From Nonlabens sp. MB-3u-79 (GTDB lineage Bacteria > Bacteroidota > Bacteroidia > Flavobacteriales > Flavobacteriaceae), in contig NZ_CP025116.1 of NCBI RefSeq assembly GCF_002831625.1, positions 2,533,501 through 2,597,500 on the forward strand: a stretch of 64,000 nucleotides of DNA, given 5' to 3'. The notes beneath the pieces are model-generated. The model saw nothing but the letters and a program-made list of their open reading frames with translations. It was not told the DNA's origin and ran no database searches. A program made the translations under genes and the position numbers. Positions 19,294-28,537 of this stretch are shown one piece after another (position 1 is the first letter of the stretch; the number at the start of each line of letters is the position of its first letter).

Positions 19294-19807
19294 TGATCAA
19301 TTGATAAAGATGTTCATTTTTATAAGATTTTTCTGTGGCGATCCAGTCTTTTTTAATTCCGCTTTCGCGAAAGCGTACCTTCTCAAACAGTTTGCGGCTT
19401 GCCATATTATCATCACTAATACTGGCGTATAATTGATGCAGTCTTAAATGTTTAAAAGCATATTCAATAATTAACTCCAACCCAGAAGTAGCGAGACCAA
19501 GTGACCGATCTGATTCTTGAGAGATCACAATTCCTACACCAGCACGTTTGTGATACGGATCAAAATCATAAAGGTCTACCACTCCTTTTATTTCGTTATT
19601 AGGACTACAAATAGCAAGTCTCAATTGCTTTACTTCATATATATCGCGGTGTGCATTCTCTAGGTATTCCCTTATGGTAAATTTAGAATAAGGAGTGATG
19701 GTATTACCAAATTCCCATAGGTCTGGATTGTTCTCAAGTTGATAGATAAAATCTAAATCTTCAGGGTCAACGGCTCGTAAGCTACATATGTCATTTTGCA
19801 ACATCAT
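19286..19807 (-). CDS. GNAT family N-acetyltransferase
   Basis: 173 residues of the RimJ/RimL-like GNAT type: ICSLRAVDPEDLDFIYQLEN at the start, a GVGIVI acetyl-CoA loop, and HQLYASISDDNMASRKLFEKVRF. The substrate is unknown. It overlaps dapF by four bases and mltG by eight. The palindrome at 19360-19375 encodes RFRES near residue 146. Confidence 0.85.
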   Translation of the reverse strand: MMLQNDICSLRAVDPEDLDFIYQLENNPDLWEFGNTITPYSKFTIREYLENAHRDIYEVKQLRLAICSPNNEIKGVVDLYDFDPYHKRAGVGIVISQESDRSLGLATSGLELIIEYAFKHLRLHQLYASISDDNMASRKLFEKVRFRESGIKKDWIATEKSYKNEHLYQLINE

Positions 19808-20586
19808 GGTTTGATCTCGCCTTTAAAAACTTGTATCGCTGGACCCGTAAGCCAGATATCTTCATATCCCTGTGGTGTGGGCTGGTATTTAACCTTTAAC
19901 TCCCCTCCTAGTGTTTGTAGAATTACTTCGTTATTCTTAGTTTGTTGGGTGCGGTGCATAGCTAATGCCACTGCGGTAACTCCTGTACCACAACTCAAGG
20001 TCTCGTCTTCTACGCCACGTTCGTAAGTGCGTACTTTAAAAACATGACCTCCTTGTGGTTCTACAAAGTTGATGTTGGCACCTTCTTGACCGTATAACTT
20101 ATTTCTTAAATGCCTTCCTTGAGTAACGACATCTACATGATCCAGATCGTCTGTTAACTCGACGTGATGTGGAGATCCCGTATTGGTAAATACATGGCCA
20201 TCAAAAACTTGCACCACAGGTACGTTACTCATTTGCAGACTGACATTCCCATTATCAAATAAATGTGCATGATGCACCCCGTCTGTGGCTTCAAAGCTGG
20301 CTTGGTCTTCTACAATACCTAAAAACTGCGCAAAACTTACCAAGCAACGGCCCCCATTTCCACACATACTGCTTTCATTTCCATCGGCATTGTAATAGAC
20401 CATGGTAAAATCTAAGCGATCGTGATTTTCCAACAACATTAATCCATCGGCTCCTATTCCAAATTTTCTATCGCATAGCTGAGCGATACGCTTGCTATCT
20501 TTTTTATCAAAAGAATGCTTGCGGTTATCGATGATAACAAAGTCGTTGCCCGTGCCTTGATACTTAAAGAATTTGATTTTGTCCAT
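19804..20586 (-). CDS. dapF: Diaminopimelate epimerase
   Basis: 260 residues converting LL- to meso-diaminopimelate for lysine and peptidoglycan. Both catalytic cysteine motifs are present, SSMCGNGGRC and ETLSCGTGVTA, along with the N-terminal KYQGTGNDFVIID. It is the first gene of a tight three-gene operon with a GNAT gene and mltG. Confidence 0.95.
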   Translation of the reverse strand: MDKIKFFKYQGTGNDFVIIDNRKHSFDKKDSKRIAQLCDRKFGIGADGLMLLENHDRLDFTMVYYNADGNESSMCGNGGRCLVSFAQFLGIVEDQASFEATDGVHHAHLFDNGNVSLQMSNVPVVQVFDGHVFTNTGSPHHVELTDDLDHVDVVTQGRHLRNKLYGQEGANINFVEPQGGHVFKVRTYERGVEDETLSCGTGVTAVALAMHRTQQTKNNEVILQTLGGELKVKYQPTPQGYEDIWLTGPAIQVFKGEIKP

Positions 20587-20704
20587 TTCTACAAAAATAC
20601 AGTAAGTGATTGAATTCTCTTAGTGTTAAACATCGTTAAACCTATTTTTTAAGCACAATTCTAGCTTTAAATTTAGGTTATAGATCATATCAAACAAATT
20701 ACAC

Positions 20705-22114
20705 ATGAAATCATTTATCAAAACATTAGGGGTTGCCATCCTGGGTGGCGTAGTTGTTTTAGGATCGTATAAATTCTTTTTTGAGGAAGTTCCGCTGCAG
20801 CCTAGTTATCCAAAACAAACACCAATAGAAGATACGTTATCCGTCTCGCCAGTAAATTATGTTGCGAGCACATCCATAGCAGGAGTAGATTTTACCGAAG
20901 CTGCTGAAAAGACCGTTCACGCAGTAGTTCACGTTAAAAACAAAAGCGTTGCAAGAGTACGACAGTCTTGGTCAGATTTAAGATCTGGTCGTGTGCCGTA
21001 CAGAGAAACTATAGGAAGTGGTAGTGGTGTTATTATTACAGCAGATGGTTATATCGTAACCAATAATCATGTGATCGATAATGCTCGTGAGTTAGAGGTG
21101 ACTTTAAACAACAATAAGACTTACAAAGCAAAATTAATAGGAACAGAACCTAATAGCGATATCGCTCTTTTAAAAATTGATGCTGATGAGGCATTGCCTT
21201 ATATCGTATTTGGTGATTCTGACCAGACTAAAATTGGCGAGTGGGTTCTTGCTGTAGGAAATCCATTTAACCTGACCAGTACAGTAACCGCAGGGATCAT
21301 AAGCGCCAAAGGGCGTGATCTAGATGCGACAGATGCAAACGTACAGAGCTTTATACAAACCGATGCCGCCGTTAACCCAGGTAATTCTGGTGGAGCGTTA
21401 GTCAATACAAATGGAGAATTGATAGGGATCAATACGGCCATCGCTTCTAAAACCGGATCTTACGTAGGTTACTCTTTTGCGGTTCCTTCTAACAATGCTC
21501 GTAAAATCATTAACGATATTATGGAGTTTGGTTTTGTTCAAAAAGGCATGTTGGGAATAAGCGGTGGCGAGCTTAATGGCAATATTGCTGATGAATTAGG
21601 TATTGATGAGAGTGAAGGGATTTTTGTTTCTGAGGTTGTTGAGGATAGTGGTGCCGCCATTGCTGGACTGCGCAGTGGTGATGTGATTACCAAGATCGAT
21701 AACATCAAATTACAGAAATTTTCAGACCTCACAGGTTATATCAATAGTAAAAATCCTGGAGATGTAGTCGTAGCTAAGGTGTTAAGAGATCAAAATTTTA
21801 TGGATGTACGTATAGAACTTACTAAAAATAATACGGTTAGTATTCCTTCTATAGACATGAATTTGCGCAATCTTACCAAAGAAGATCGCGCACAATTTAA
21901 AGTAACTGACGGAGTGAAAATCGTCGCTACTACTGGCGGACTTTCTAGGTATGATATGAGCAATTATATCATCACTAAGATTAATGAGGATGATGTGAGT
22001 TCTATTGATGATGTGCAACAAATATTAAGAAAGTTACCACCTAGTGCTACCCTATTGATACAAATGAAAAACAGTGCTGGTGAATTAGAACGTTTTAGAT
22101 ATACGATGGATTAG
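20705..22114 (+). CDS. HtrA/DegP-type periplasmic serine protease
   Basis: 469 residues. An N-terminal membrane or signal helix is followed by a trypsin-like domain with triad His122 (TNNHVID), Asp152 (SDIALLKI) and Ser228 (NPGNSGGAL). PDZ1 follows (about 270-365) and a second, degenerate PDZ comes at the C-terminus. It degrades or refolds damaged envelope proteins. The stop codon TAG (22112-22114) is shared with the first unit of a 21-copy 7-bp tandem repeat. Confidence 0.9.
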   Translation: MKSFIKTLGVAILGGVVVLGSYKFFFEEVPLQPSYPKQTPIEDTLSVSPVNYVASTSIAGVDFTEAAEKTVHAVVHVKNKSVARVRQSWSDLRSGRVPYRETIGSGSGVIITADGYIVTNNHVIDNARELEVTLNNNKTYKAKLIGTEPNSDIALLKIDADEALPYIVFGDSDQTKIGEWVLAVGNPFNLTSTVTAGIISAKGRDLDATDANVQSFIQTDAAVNPGNSGGALVNTNGELIGINTAIASKTGSYVGYSFAVPSNNARKIINDIMEFGFVQKGMLGISGGELNGNIADELGIDESEGIFVSEVVEDSGAAIAGLRSGDVITKIDNIKLQKFSDLTGYINSKNPGDVVVAKVLRDQNFMDVRIELTKNNTVSIPSIDMNLRNLTKEDRAQFKVTDGVKIVATTGGLSRYDMSNYIITKINEDDVSSIDDVQQILRKLPPSATLLIQMKNSAGELERFRYTMD

Positions 22115-22259
22115 GTATGAGGTATGAGGTATGAGGTATGAGGTATGAGGTATGAGGTATGAGGTATGAGGTATGAGGTATGAGGTATGAGGTATGAGGT
22201 ATGAGGTATGAGGTATGAGGTATGAGGTATGAGGTATGAGGTATGAGGTATGAGGTATG
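22113..22259 (+). repeat. 21-copy tandem repeat of AGGTATG
   Basis: Exactly 147 bases, 21 perfect copies of AGGTATG, starting inside the protease stop codon. A 7-base unit shifts frame with each copy, so long open frames here on either strand are artefacts. The same short sequence (TTAGGTATGAG) recurs once in each unit of the downstream minisatellite, so this array may be an expansion of that element. Confidence 0.95.
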
Positions 22260-22378
22260 TATGAAAAATAAAAAAAAATCACGGTAAAAAAGGTCTATCA
22301 GCTTCATTTATTCTTTGAATTATCAAAAAATACCTTATAAATTCTCATTCAAAAAAGCAGACTTCAGTCTGCGCCATA

Positions 22379-23996
22379 GGAAGAACGCCGCAGGCGACAA
22401 CATAAAACCATAGCGGCGGACTTCAGTCTGCTGGTGGGAATGATAATGAAGAAAATATATTATTTTACCAAAACCTTTTCCTAGCCCTAAAGGGTAGGTT
22501 TCTTTTGAACTCGAAATTGAAATTGAACTTGAACTCGAACTCGAATTTGAACTCGAACTCGAACTCGAAATTGAACTTGAAATTGAACTCGAACTCGAAC
22601 TCGAAATTGAACTCGAACTCGAAGTTAAAAACAGAGGTTATGTTTCCGCAGCCTATTAGGTTTAGATATGAGGTAAAATAAAAAGAACGCTACAGGCGAC
22701 AACATATATCCCTAGCGGCGGACTTCAGGCCGCTGTTGGGAACGATAATGAAGAAAATATATTATTTTACCAAAACCTTTTCCTAGCCCTAAAGGGTAGG
22801 TTTCTTTTGAAATTGAACTCGAACTCGAAATTGAACTCGAAGTTAAAAACAGAGGTTATGTTTCCGCAGCCTATAGGTATGAGATATGAGGTAAAATAAA
22901 AAGAACGCTACAGGCGACAACATAAAACCATAGCGGCGGACTTCAGTCTGCTGGTGGGAACGATAATGAAGAAAATATATTATTTTACCGAAACCTTTTC
23001 CTTGCCCTAAAGGGTAGGTTTCTTTTGAACTCGAACTCGAAATTGAACTCGAAATTGAACTTGAACTTGAACTTGAACTTGAACTCGAAATTGAACTCGA
23101 AATTGAAATTGAACTTGAAATTGAACTCGAAATTGAACTCGAACTCGAAATTGAAATTGAACTCGAAGTTAAAAACAGAGGTTATGTTTCCGCAGCCTAT
23201 TAGGTATGAGATATGAGATATGAGGTAAAATAAAAAGAACGCTACAGGCGACAACATATATCCCTAGCGGCGGACTTCAGTCTGCTGGTGAGAAATGATA
23301 ATGAAGAAAATATATTATTTTACCGAAACCTTTTCCTAGCCCTAAAGGGTAGGTTTATTTTGAACTCGAACTCGAATTTGAACTCGAACTCGAACTCGAA
23401 ATTGAACTCGAATTTGAACTCGAACTCGAACTCGAAATTGAACTCGAACTCGAAATTGAACTCGAACTCGAAATTGAACTCGAACTCGAACTCGAAATTG
23501 AACTCGAACTCGAACTCGAAATTGAACTCGAAATTGAACTTGAACTCGAACTCGAAATTGAACTCGAAGTTAAAAACAGAGGTTATGTTTCCGCAGCCTA
23601 TTAGGTATAAGGTATGAGGTAAAATAAAAAGAACGCTACAGGCGACAACATATATCCCTAGCGGCGGACTTCAGTCCGCTGGTGAGAAATGATAATGAAG
23701 AAAATATATTATTTTACCGAAACCTTTTCCTAGCCCTAAAGGGTAGGTTTCTTTTGAACTCGAACTCGAATTTGAACTCGAACTCGAACTCGAACTCGAA
23801 CTCGAACTCGAAATTGAACTCGAACTCGAAATTGAACTCGAACTCGAACTCGAACTCGAAATTGAACTCGAAGTTAAAAACAGAGGTTATGTTTCCGCAG
23901 CCTATTAGGTTTGAGATATGAGGTAAAATAAAAAGAACGCCAAAGGCGACCACATAAATCCATAGCGGCGGACTTCAGTCTGCTGGTGGGAAATGA
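22379..23996 (+). repeat. Compound minisatellite, five full units plus a partial one
   Basis: Each unit starts with AAAGAACGC..CAGGCGACAAC and TAGCGGCGGACTTCAGTCTGC, runs through AATGAAGAAAATATATTATT and CCTAAAGGGTAGGTTT, then carries a run of GAACTC/GAAATT/GAACTT hexamers and ends GTTAAAAACAGAGGTTATG..GCAGCCTATTAGG. Units begin near 22379, 22680, 22899, 23232 and 23626; a shortened copy without hexamers begins near 23929. Unit length varies (about 220-395 bases) because hexamer numbers differ. No gene is supported here; apparent Asn-Ser or Phe-Glu reading frames are hexamer artefacts. Confidence 0.92.
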
Positions 23997-24100
23997 ACAG
24001 GTTACGGATTACTATCTCATTCAATAAGTAGAATTTATTGTGGTGGTTATAAATTCTAAAGTTCCCAAATGATCGTAAAATCATTTGGTTATATTTTTGT

Positions 24101-24811
24101 TTAATCCACTAGTTGGTATTCTGGATAGGTCTCTTGAAGGTATTCTTCTGCTCGTTGGGGTATTTCTACGAGCATCACATAGACCATGATACACACCAAA
24201 ACAAACAGAAAACTGATGACTGCTAACACATACTCATTTAAAGTTGCAAAGGACTCTGTATTGGGTAGGATGAAGTTAAAAAAGTGAATAGGTAATAAGG
24301 CCAAACCAAAACCAGCACCTTGCTGCATCATAATATCTTTAAACAACCATTTCTTTTCTCCTCGTTCTTGCGCTCGCTTTCTATTTCGGTAATTTGAAAC
24401 CGTCAAGACCACAAGATAACCGAGACAGACTGTAAATACAGCTGCTATAAAATAATCTGCTGACAGGGTCAAAAGTCTCAACAAATAGAAAACTAAAATA
24501 CTGGATACCAATAACAAAAATATCCTAGGGATTTTAAAAAAAGCTCGCACGTGTTTCCATATCAATCTGGAATATTTTTTACTTAGAGATTTCTGCCGCT
24601 CTTCCACCACATCCATAAAGCCAAAAACACCAAATTTCTTAAACTCCTTTTGAAGGACATCTTCAAAGCTTAAACTTGGATTTTCCTTCCATTGTGCTTC
24701 AATTCCATGTGCCAGGTGATCTACCAACTCCATCTGTAAATCATACCATTCAACAAAATGCTTTTGAGTAAATGTATAGAGTTGTGCTAATTGAGAATCG
24801 TTAATTTTCAT
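24101..24811 (-). CDS. Membrane protein partner of PadR regulator
   Basis: 236 residues. The N-terminal helical segment (WYDLQMELVDHLAHGIEAQW, then FKKFGVFGFMDVVEERQ) resembles the PadR-associated HAAS-type domain. At least four membrane helices follow. It starts one base after the PadR gene on the same strand. Such pairs form small regulator-membrane modules; the signal sensed is unknown. Confidence 0.7.
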   Translation of the reverse strand: MKINDSQLAQLYTFTQKHFVEWYDLQMELVDHLAHGIEAQWKENPSLSFEDVLQKEFKKFGVFGFMDVVEERQKSLSKKYSRLIWKHVRAFFKIPRIFLLLVSSILVFYLLRLLTLSADYFIAAVFTVCLGYLVVLTVSNYRNRKRAQERGEKKWLFKDIMMQQGAGFGLALLPIHFFNFILPNTESFATLNEYVLAVISFLFVLVCIMVYVMLVEIPQRAEEYLQETYPEYQLVD

Positions 24812-24812
24812 A

Positions 24813-25148
24813 TCAAAAAGCTAATTTAGGATTGGTAATGGCTTGCATGTTTTCCATATACTCCCGCAATTCTGAAAGCATGGTAAGCGTTTGTTTTTTT
24901 CCTTGTGGTGTCAGGGAGTAATACTTGCGAATTCTGTTCTCTACCTTCTCAGCTGCCACTGTTAGGTGCCCTTCTGTCTGTAATTTATGAAGTGACGGGT
25001 ATAAAGCCCCTTCCTTAATATCCATACGGCCTCCGGTTATTTCTTTAACCTTTTGCGTGATTTCATAACCATACATCTTTCCCTCCTGCTCTAGCAATCG
25101 CAAAATAATGGTGGTCAGGCTACCTCTATATAATTGATTATTTGACAT
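24813..25148 (-). CDS. PadR family transcriptional regulator
   Basis: 111 residues, a winged-helix protein with LYRGSLTTIILRLLEQEGKMYGYEI, GALYPSLHKLQTEGHL and RKYYSLTPQGKK, all classic PadR features. It probably controls its own two-gene operon. The repeated TAAGAATCTTAGG inverted element just upstream (about 25150-25192) could be its operator. Confidence 0.88.
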   Translation of the reverse strand: MSNNQLYRGSLTTIILRLLEQEGKMYGYEITQKVKEITGGRMDIKEGALYPSLHKLQTEGHLTVAAEKVENRIRKYYSLTPQGKKQTLTMLSELREYMENMQAITNPKLAF

Positions 25149-25150
25149 AC

Positions 25151-25192
25151 CTAAGATTCTTAGGTGTAAATATACATAAGAATCTTAGGTAA
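25151..25192. promoter_or_regulatory. Possible PadR operator (repeated ACCTAAGATTCTTAGGT element)
   Basis: The palindrome CCTAAGATTCTTAGG occurs immediately upstream of the padR start, and the half AAGAATCTTAGGTAAGA is repeated about 20 bases further on. Position and symmetry suggest an autoregulatory operator. This is inference. Confidence 0.45.
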
Positions 25193-25195
25193 GAC

Positions 25196-25300
25196 AAATT
25201 TAAAATCAAAATGAAAATGAAAATGAAAATGAAAAATAAAATCAAAACGAAAATCAAAACGAAAATCAAAATCAAAATCAAAGTCAAAACTTAAATTTAA
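25196..25300 (+). repeat. AAAATG / AAAATC hexamer microsatellite
   Basis: About 100 bases of 6-bp units (AAAATG, AAAATC, AAAACG) upstream of the padR promoter region. Its logic is similar to the hexamer runs at 22.5-23.9 kb but the sequence differs. Length change here could alter spacing upstream of padR. Confidence 0.85.
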
Positions 25301-25408
25301 ATTCCAGTTGCGGTATTTTGCTTCGCAAAAAAAAATCATTGACCATCTATGGACAAGTAACAATACTATTGAAATCTGATACTGCGATTGAAAACTATTG
25401 ATGTAGCA

Positions 25409-25424
25409 CGCTTTCGCGAAAGCG
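25409..25424. repeat. Chromosomal palindrome CGCTTTCGCGAAAGCG (intergenic copy)
   Basis: One of seven copies in the first 34 kb. This one lies between the padR unit and the second GAPDH gene. Function unknown. Confidence 0.9.
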
Positions 25425-25560
25425 AAACACTTTTATTCTATTTGATTAAAGGAGAAAGCATTGAACAAAAAAAAATAGAATTAAGTCCAAATTAATTTCA
25501 CTATAACGTTATAGTATGATTACTTTTGCAAAAATTTTTAAACCTACTAAACCCACATTT

Positions 25561-27012
25561 ATGAGTAACCCGATAGATACTTATGAAAAAGAGCTTGCTT
25601 TTCAAACCGACAGACGACGTGCAGCTGTCGCCTTTATTAAAGCTGTAAGCGATTTATGGTATGACCGCTCTATAGAATTGGTTATTTTTAGAAATCAATT
25701 GATTGATAGAAACGTGAGCCAAATCATCAATTTACATGAATATGCTGGCCAATTTGTTCAAAAGCCTATTTCGGTTTTTGATAGTGTGGAAATAGCTCAA
25801 GCCATTCTAGCCTTAGACTTGCCGCCAGCTAAATTAGACATAGGTAAGCTTACTTATGAATACCATCTAGAGGAGAATGAACTACAAGATGTCATGAGTT
25901 TTGTAATGAACAAACTAGGAGATGCCCAAAAAACGGAAGAGATCACTCCTAAAGATGTAGTTCTTTATGGTTTTGGCCGCATAGGTAGATTACTCGCTCG
26001 TGAATTAATGACTAAGGCTGGAAAAGGAAGCCAACTTAGATTGCGTGCTATAGTTACTCGTGGAGAAATTACAGAATCTGTTTTAGAAAAGCGGGCTTCA
26101 CTCTTAGCTCAAGACAGTGTTCACGGTGATTTTTCTGGAACAGTGGGTTATAATGTAGAGGAGGAATCTCTTATTGTAAATGGAACCACAGTAAAAATAA
26201 TCAGTGCCAACGCGCCTGAAGATATAGATTATACGGTCTACGGTATCCATAATGCCCTCATTATTGATAATACGGGAGCTTTTAGAGATGATGTTGCCTT
26301 AGCGCGTCATTTAAAAGCAAAGGGGGCTCATAAAGTTTTACTTACAGCACCTGGTAAAGGAATACCTAATATCGTTCATGGTGTCAATCATTTAGAACAC
26401 CATCCAGATCAAGTAGATATTTTCTCTGCTGCTAGTTGTACTACTAATGCCATTACTCCTGTTTTAAAAGCGATAGAAGATAGTTTTGGTGTAAAAAAAG
26501 GACATTTAGAAACCATACATGCATATACCAACGATCAGAATCTGGTAGATAACATGCACAGCAAGTACCGTCGCGGTCGTGCTGCTGCTTTAAACATGGT
26601 CATTACAGAGACTGGAGCCGGTAAAGCGGTAAGCAAAGCGCTTCCTTCTTTTGAAGGGAAATTAACCTCTAATGCCATACGAGTTCCTGTACCTAACGGT
26701 TCTCTTGCCATTTTAAACTTAGAACTAGAAACGGCTACCTCTAAAGATGCGCTTAATGCCACACTTAAGAAATATGCACTGGAAGGTGATCTGGTAGAAC
26801 AAATCAAATACTCTATAGATAACGAGTTGGTTTCCAGTGATATTATAGGATCCAATGCGCCTTCTATTTATGACTCTAATGCCACCATCGTAGGTCCTGA
26901 CGGTAAAAATGTTGTGATTTATGTATGGTATGATAATGAGTACGGATACAGTCATCAAGTCATACGATTGGCTAAATATATTGCTAAGGTGAGAAGATTT
27001 ACTTACTATTAA
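25561..27012 (+). CDS. Glyceraldehyde-3-phosphate dehydrogenase, long form
   Basis: About 483 residues from the ATG at 25561 (an in-frame ATG at 25516 adds 15 residues without family likeness). An unusual N-terminal helical extension of about 135 residues, with WYDRSIELVIFRNQLIDRNV, precedes a GAPDH core: LYGFGRIGRLLAREL, the catalytic AASCTTNAITPV, and WYDNEYGYSHQVIRLAKYI. Long GAPDHs of this type are typical of Bacteroidota and coexist with a normal gapA (7.2 kb here). A gluconeogenic or NADP-linked role is possible but not shown by sequence. Confidence 0.88.
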   Translation: MSNPIDTYEKELAFQTDRRRAAVAFIKAVSDLWYDRSIELVIFRNQLIDRNVSQIINLHEYAGQFVQKPISVFDSVEIAQAILALDLPPAKLDIGKLTYEYHLEENELQDVMSFVMNKLGDAQKTEEITPKDVVLYGFGRIGRLLARELMTKAGKGSQLRLRAIVTRGEITESVLEKRASLLAQDSVHGDFSGTVGYNVEEESLIVNGTTVKIISANAPEDIDYTVYGIHNALIIDNTGAFRDDVALARHLKAKGAHKVLLTAPGKGIPNIVHGVNHLEHHPDQVDIFSAASCTTNAITPVLKAIEDSFGVKKGHLETIHAYTNDQNLVDNMHSKYRRGRAAALNMVITETGAGKAVSKALPSFEGKLTSNAIRVPVPNGSLAILNLELETATSKDALNATLKKYALEGDLVEQIKYSIDNELVSSDIIGSNAPSIYDSNATIVGPDGKNVVIYVWYDNEYGYSHQVIRLAKYIAKVRRFTYY

Positions 27013-27049
27013 AAGGTGAATATTCTTGTTGAATTTTGCTAAAACGTGA

Positions 27050-27080
27050 AAAAGCCATCTCAAATAGAGATGGCTTTTTT
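27050..27080 (+). terminator. Intrinsic terminator after long GAPDH
   Basis: An 11-base stem AAAGCCATCTC / GAGATGGCTTT, five-base loop, then a T run. Confidence 0.88.
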
Positions 27081-27106
27081 GATGAATCTTATTTTTTAAA
27101 AATGTA

Positions 27107-27748
27107 CTACATCTCTAAAGTGCTCATGGTCTCTAATGCTTTACCGATGAGAGTATCTCCCGTTACAATTTCAAAGGTCTCCTTATTTGCTGTATCGTCT
27201 TGTAATACTTTTGTCAATACATGAGCGACATCTGCTCTGGAAATGGATCCTTGCTCCTTTAATTTATGTGACAATTGAATGTGTTGGGTGCCACTGTCAT
27301 TAGTTAATGCGCCAGGTCTAACAATCGTATAATTGAGACCGCTATTTCTAAGATAAATATCTGCATGGTGTTTGGCTACCATATAATCGTGTAACTCTTC
27401 CATTTCTTCTGGTTGATCAGCACCCATAGAGCTTAACATGATAAATTTTTTGATATTATTAGATACAGAGGCATCTATCAACCTCTTAGCTCCCTCTTGG
27501 TCTACCTCTACTACATTTGTTCCTCCAGACCCTGCGGCAAATATAACTTTGTCCATATTCTCACAGATATGGGAAAGATCTTGTGCGAGGTCTCCCATAA
27601 TCCATTGGACTTTTTGATCTTCAAAAATAGATTTTTGATCCTCTTTACGAATCATCGCTATAGGCTCAATATATGGAGATTCTTTTAATAGATTAATAAT
27701 TTTTTTTCCTGTTGCGCCGGTAGCGCCTGCTATTAGTGCTTTTTCCAT
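27107..27748 (-). CDS. NAD(P)-binding SDR-like oxidoreductase
   Basis: About 213 residues from MEKALIAGATGATGKKII (start at 27748; an upstream ATG at 27805 adds a non-homologous leader). Atypical short-chain dehydrogenase with the Rossmann GATGATG motif, VIFAAGSGG, MLSSMGAD, and YTIVRPGALT. It resembles NAD(P)H-binding NmrA/YwnB-like proteins. Substrate unknown. Confidence 0.8.
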   Translation of the reverse strand: MEKALIAGATGATGKKIINLLKESPYIEPIAMIRKEDQKSIFEDQKVQWIMGDLAQDLSHICENMDKVIFAAGSGGTNVVEVDQEGAKRLIDASVSNNIKKFIMLSSMGADQPEEMEELHDYMVAKHHADIYLRNSGLNYTIVRPGALTNDSGTQHIQLSHKLKEQGSISRADVAHVLTKVLQDDTANKETFEIVTGDTLIGKALETMSTLEM

Positions 27749-27947
27749 AAATATAAGGTAGGGCAATAAGCTGCGATTGGTAGTAAGGTTGACTATTTTA
27801 ACCACAATTTGTGCTCGAATTAACTTGGTATTCTTTTTTATTTAAGTTTTCTTTAACTTTACCAATGCAAACAAACAAGACAATGCTAAGGAAATCGCTA
27901 TAATGGCAATTTTTAAACCTTGTCTTTCATTTAAATCTATTTTAATT

Positions 27948-28487
27948 ATGAAACTTACTTTAATAGTACTTGCTTTTTTACTTTCTGCTACAACTGTACA
28001 AGCTCAAGAATGGGAAGTTTATAAAAATGAAACCCTGGAGTTTAGGGCAGCGTATCCAGATACTCCTGAAAAGACCGTTCAAAAAGTTTCTACTGCTGTT
28101 GGAGAATTGGACATGCATATGATCATGTATGCACCCAGCTCTGGCGATGACAATGCAGTGTATTCTGTAATACGCTCTGATTATCCTAAAGGTCAATTTG
28201 AAGGTGCTGATTCTGAAATGTACACTAAAGTACTTGATGGTGCCGTTGAAGGTGCTCGTAGTAATCTAGAGGGTATTTTAATTTTTGATAAAACGGTGAC
28301 TTTTAATGGTTTTCCTGGAAGGAATATTAAAATTGAGATCACAGGAGCCTATGTATACATGAACGCTATACTGGCTTATAATACGATGTTTATCACACAA
28401 GTGATTTGTTCTACTGAAAAAGACAACAACACCAGTATTCAAAAGTTTTTAAACTCGTTTGATATTATTAAAATCAGGGGATATTAG
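27948..28487 (+). CDS. Secreted hypothetical protein (179 aa)
   Basis: The ATG at 27948 gives a perfect signal peptide, MKLTLIVLAFLLSATTVQAQ. An earlier ATG at 27903 only adds an unlikely leader. The mature part begins EWEVYKNETLEFRAAYPDTP, a pattern common in Bacteroidota secreted proteins with a PsbP/lipoprotein-like fold. Function unknown. Confidence 0.72.
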   Translation: MKLTLIVLAFLLSATTVQAQEWEVYKNETLEFRAAYPDTPEKTVQKVSTAVGELDMHMIMYAPSSGDDNAVYSVIRSDYPKGQFEGADSEMYTKVLDGAVEGARSNLEGILIFDKTVTFNGFPGRNIKIEITGAYVYMNAILAYNTMFITQVICSTEKDNNTSIQKFLNSFDIIKIRGY

Positions 28488-28537
28488 GTTCTTTTAGACC
28501 CTAAAATGTAGTAGCTTCCCGATCTCTAAATAGATAC

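Noticed and set aside
22085..22307. Minus-strand frames of repeated Ile-Pro-His-Thr-Ser-Tyr-Leu
   Set aside because: Produced by the 7-bp tandem repeat, which opens several frames at once.
23025..23953. Long open frames of Asn-Ser-Lys-Leu or Phe-Glu-Phe-Asn repeats on both strands
   Set aside because: They exist only because 6-bp repeats preserve the frame; both strands are open and there is no normal coding composition.
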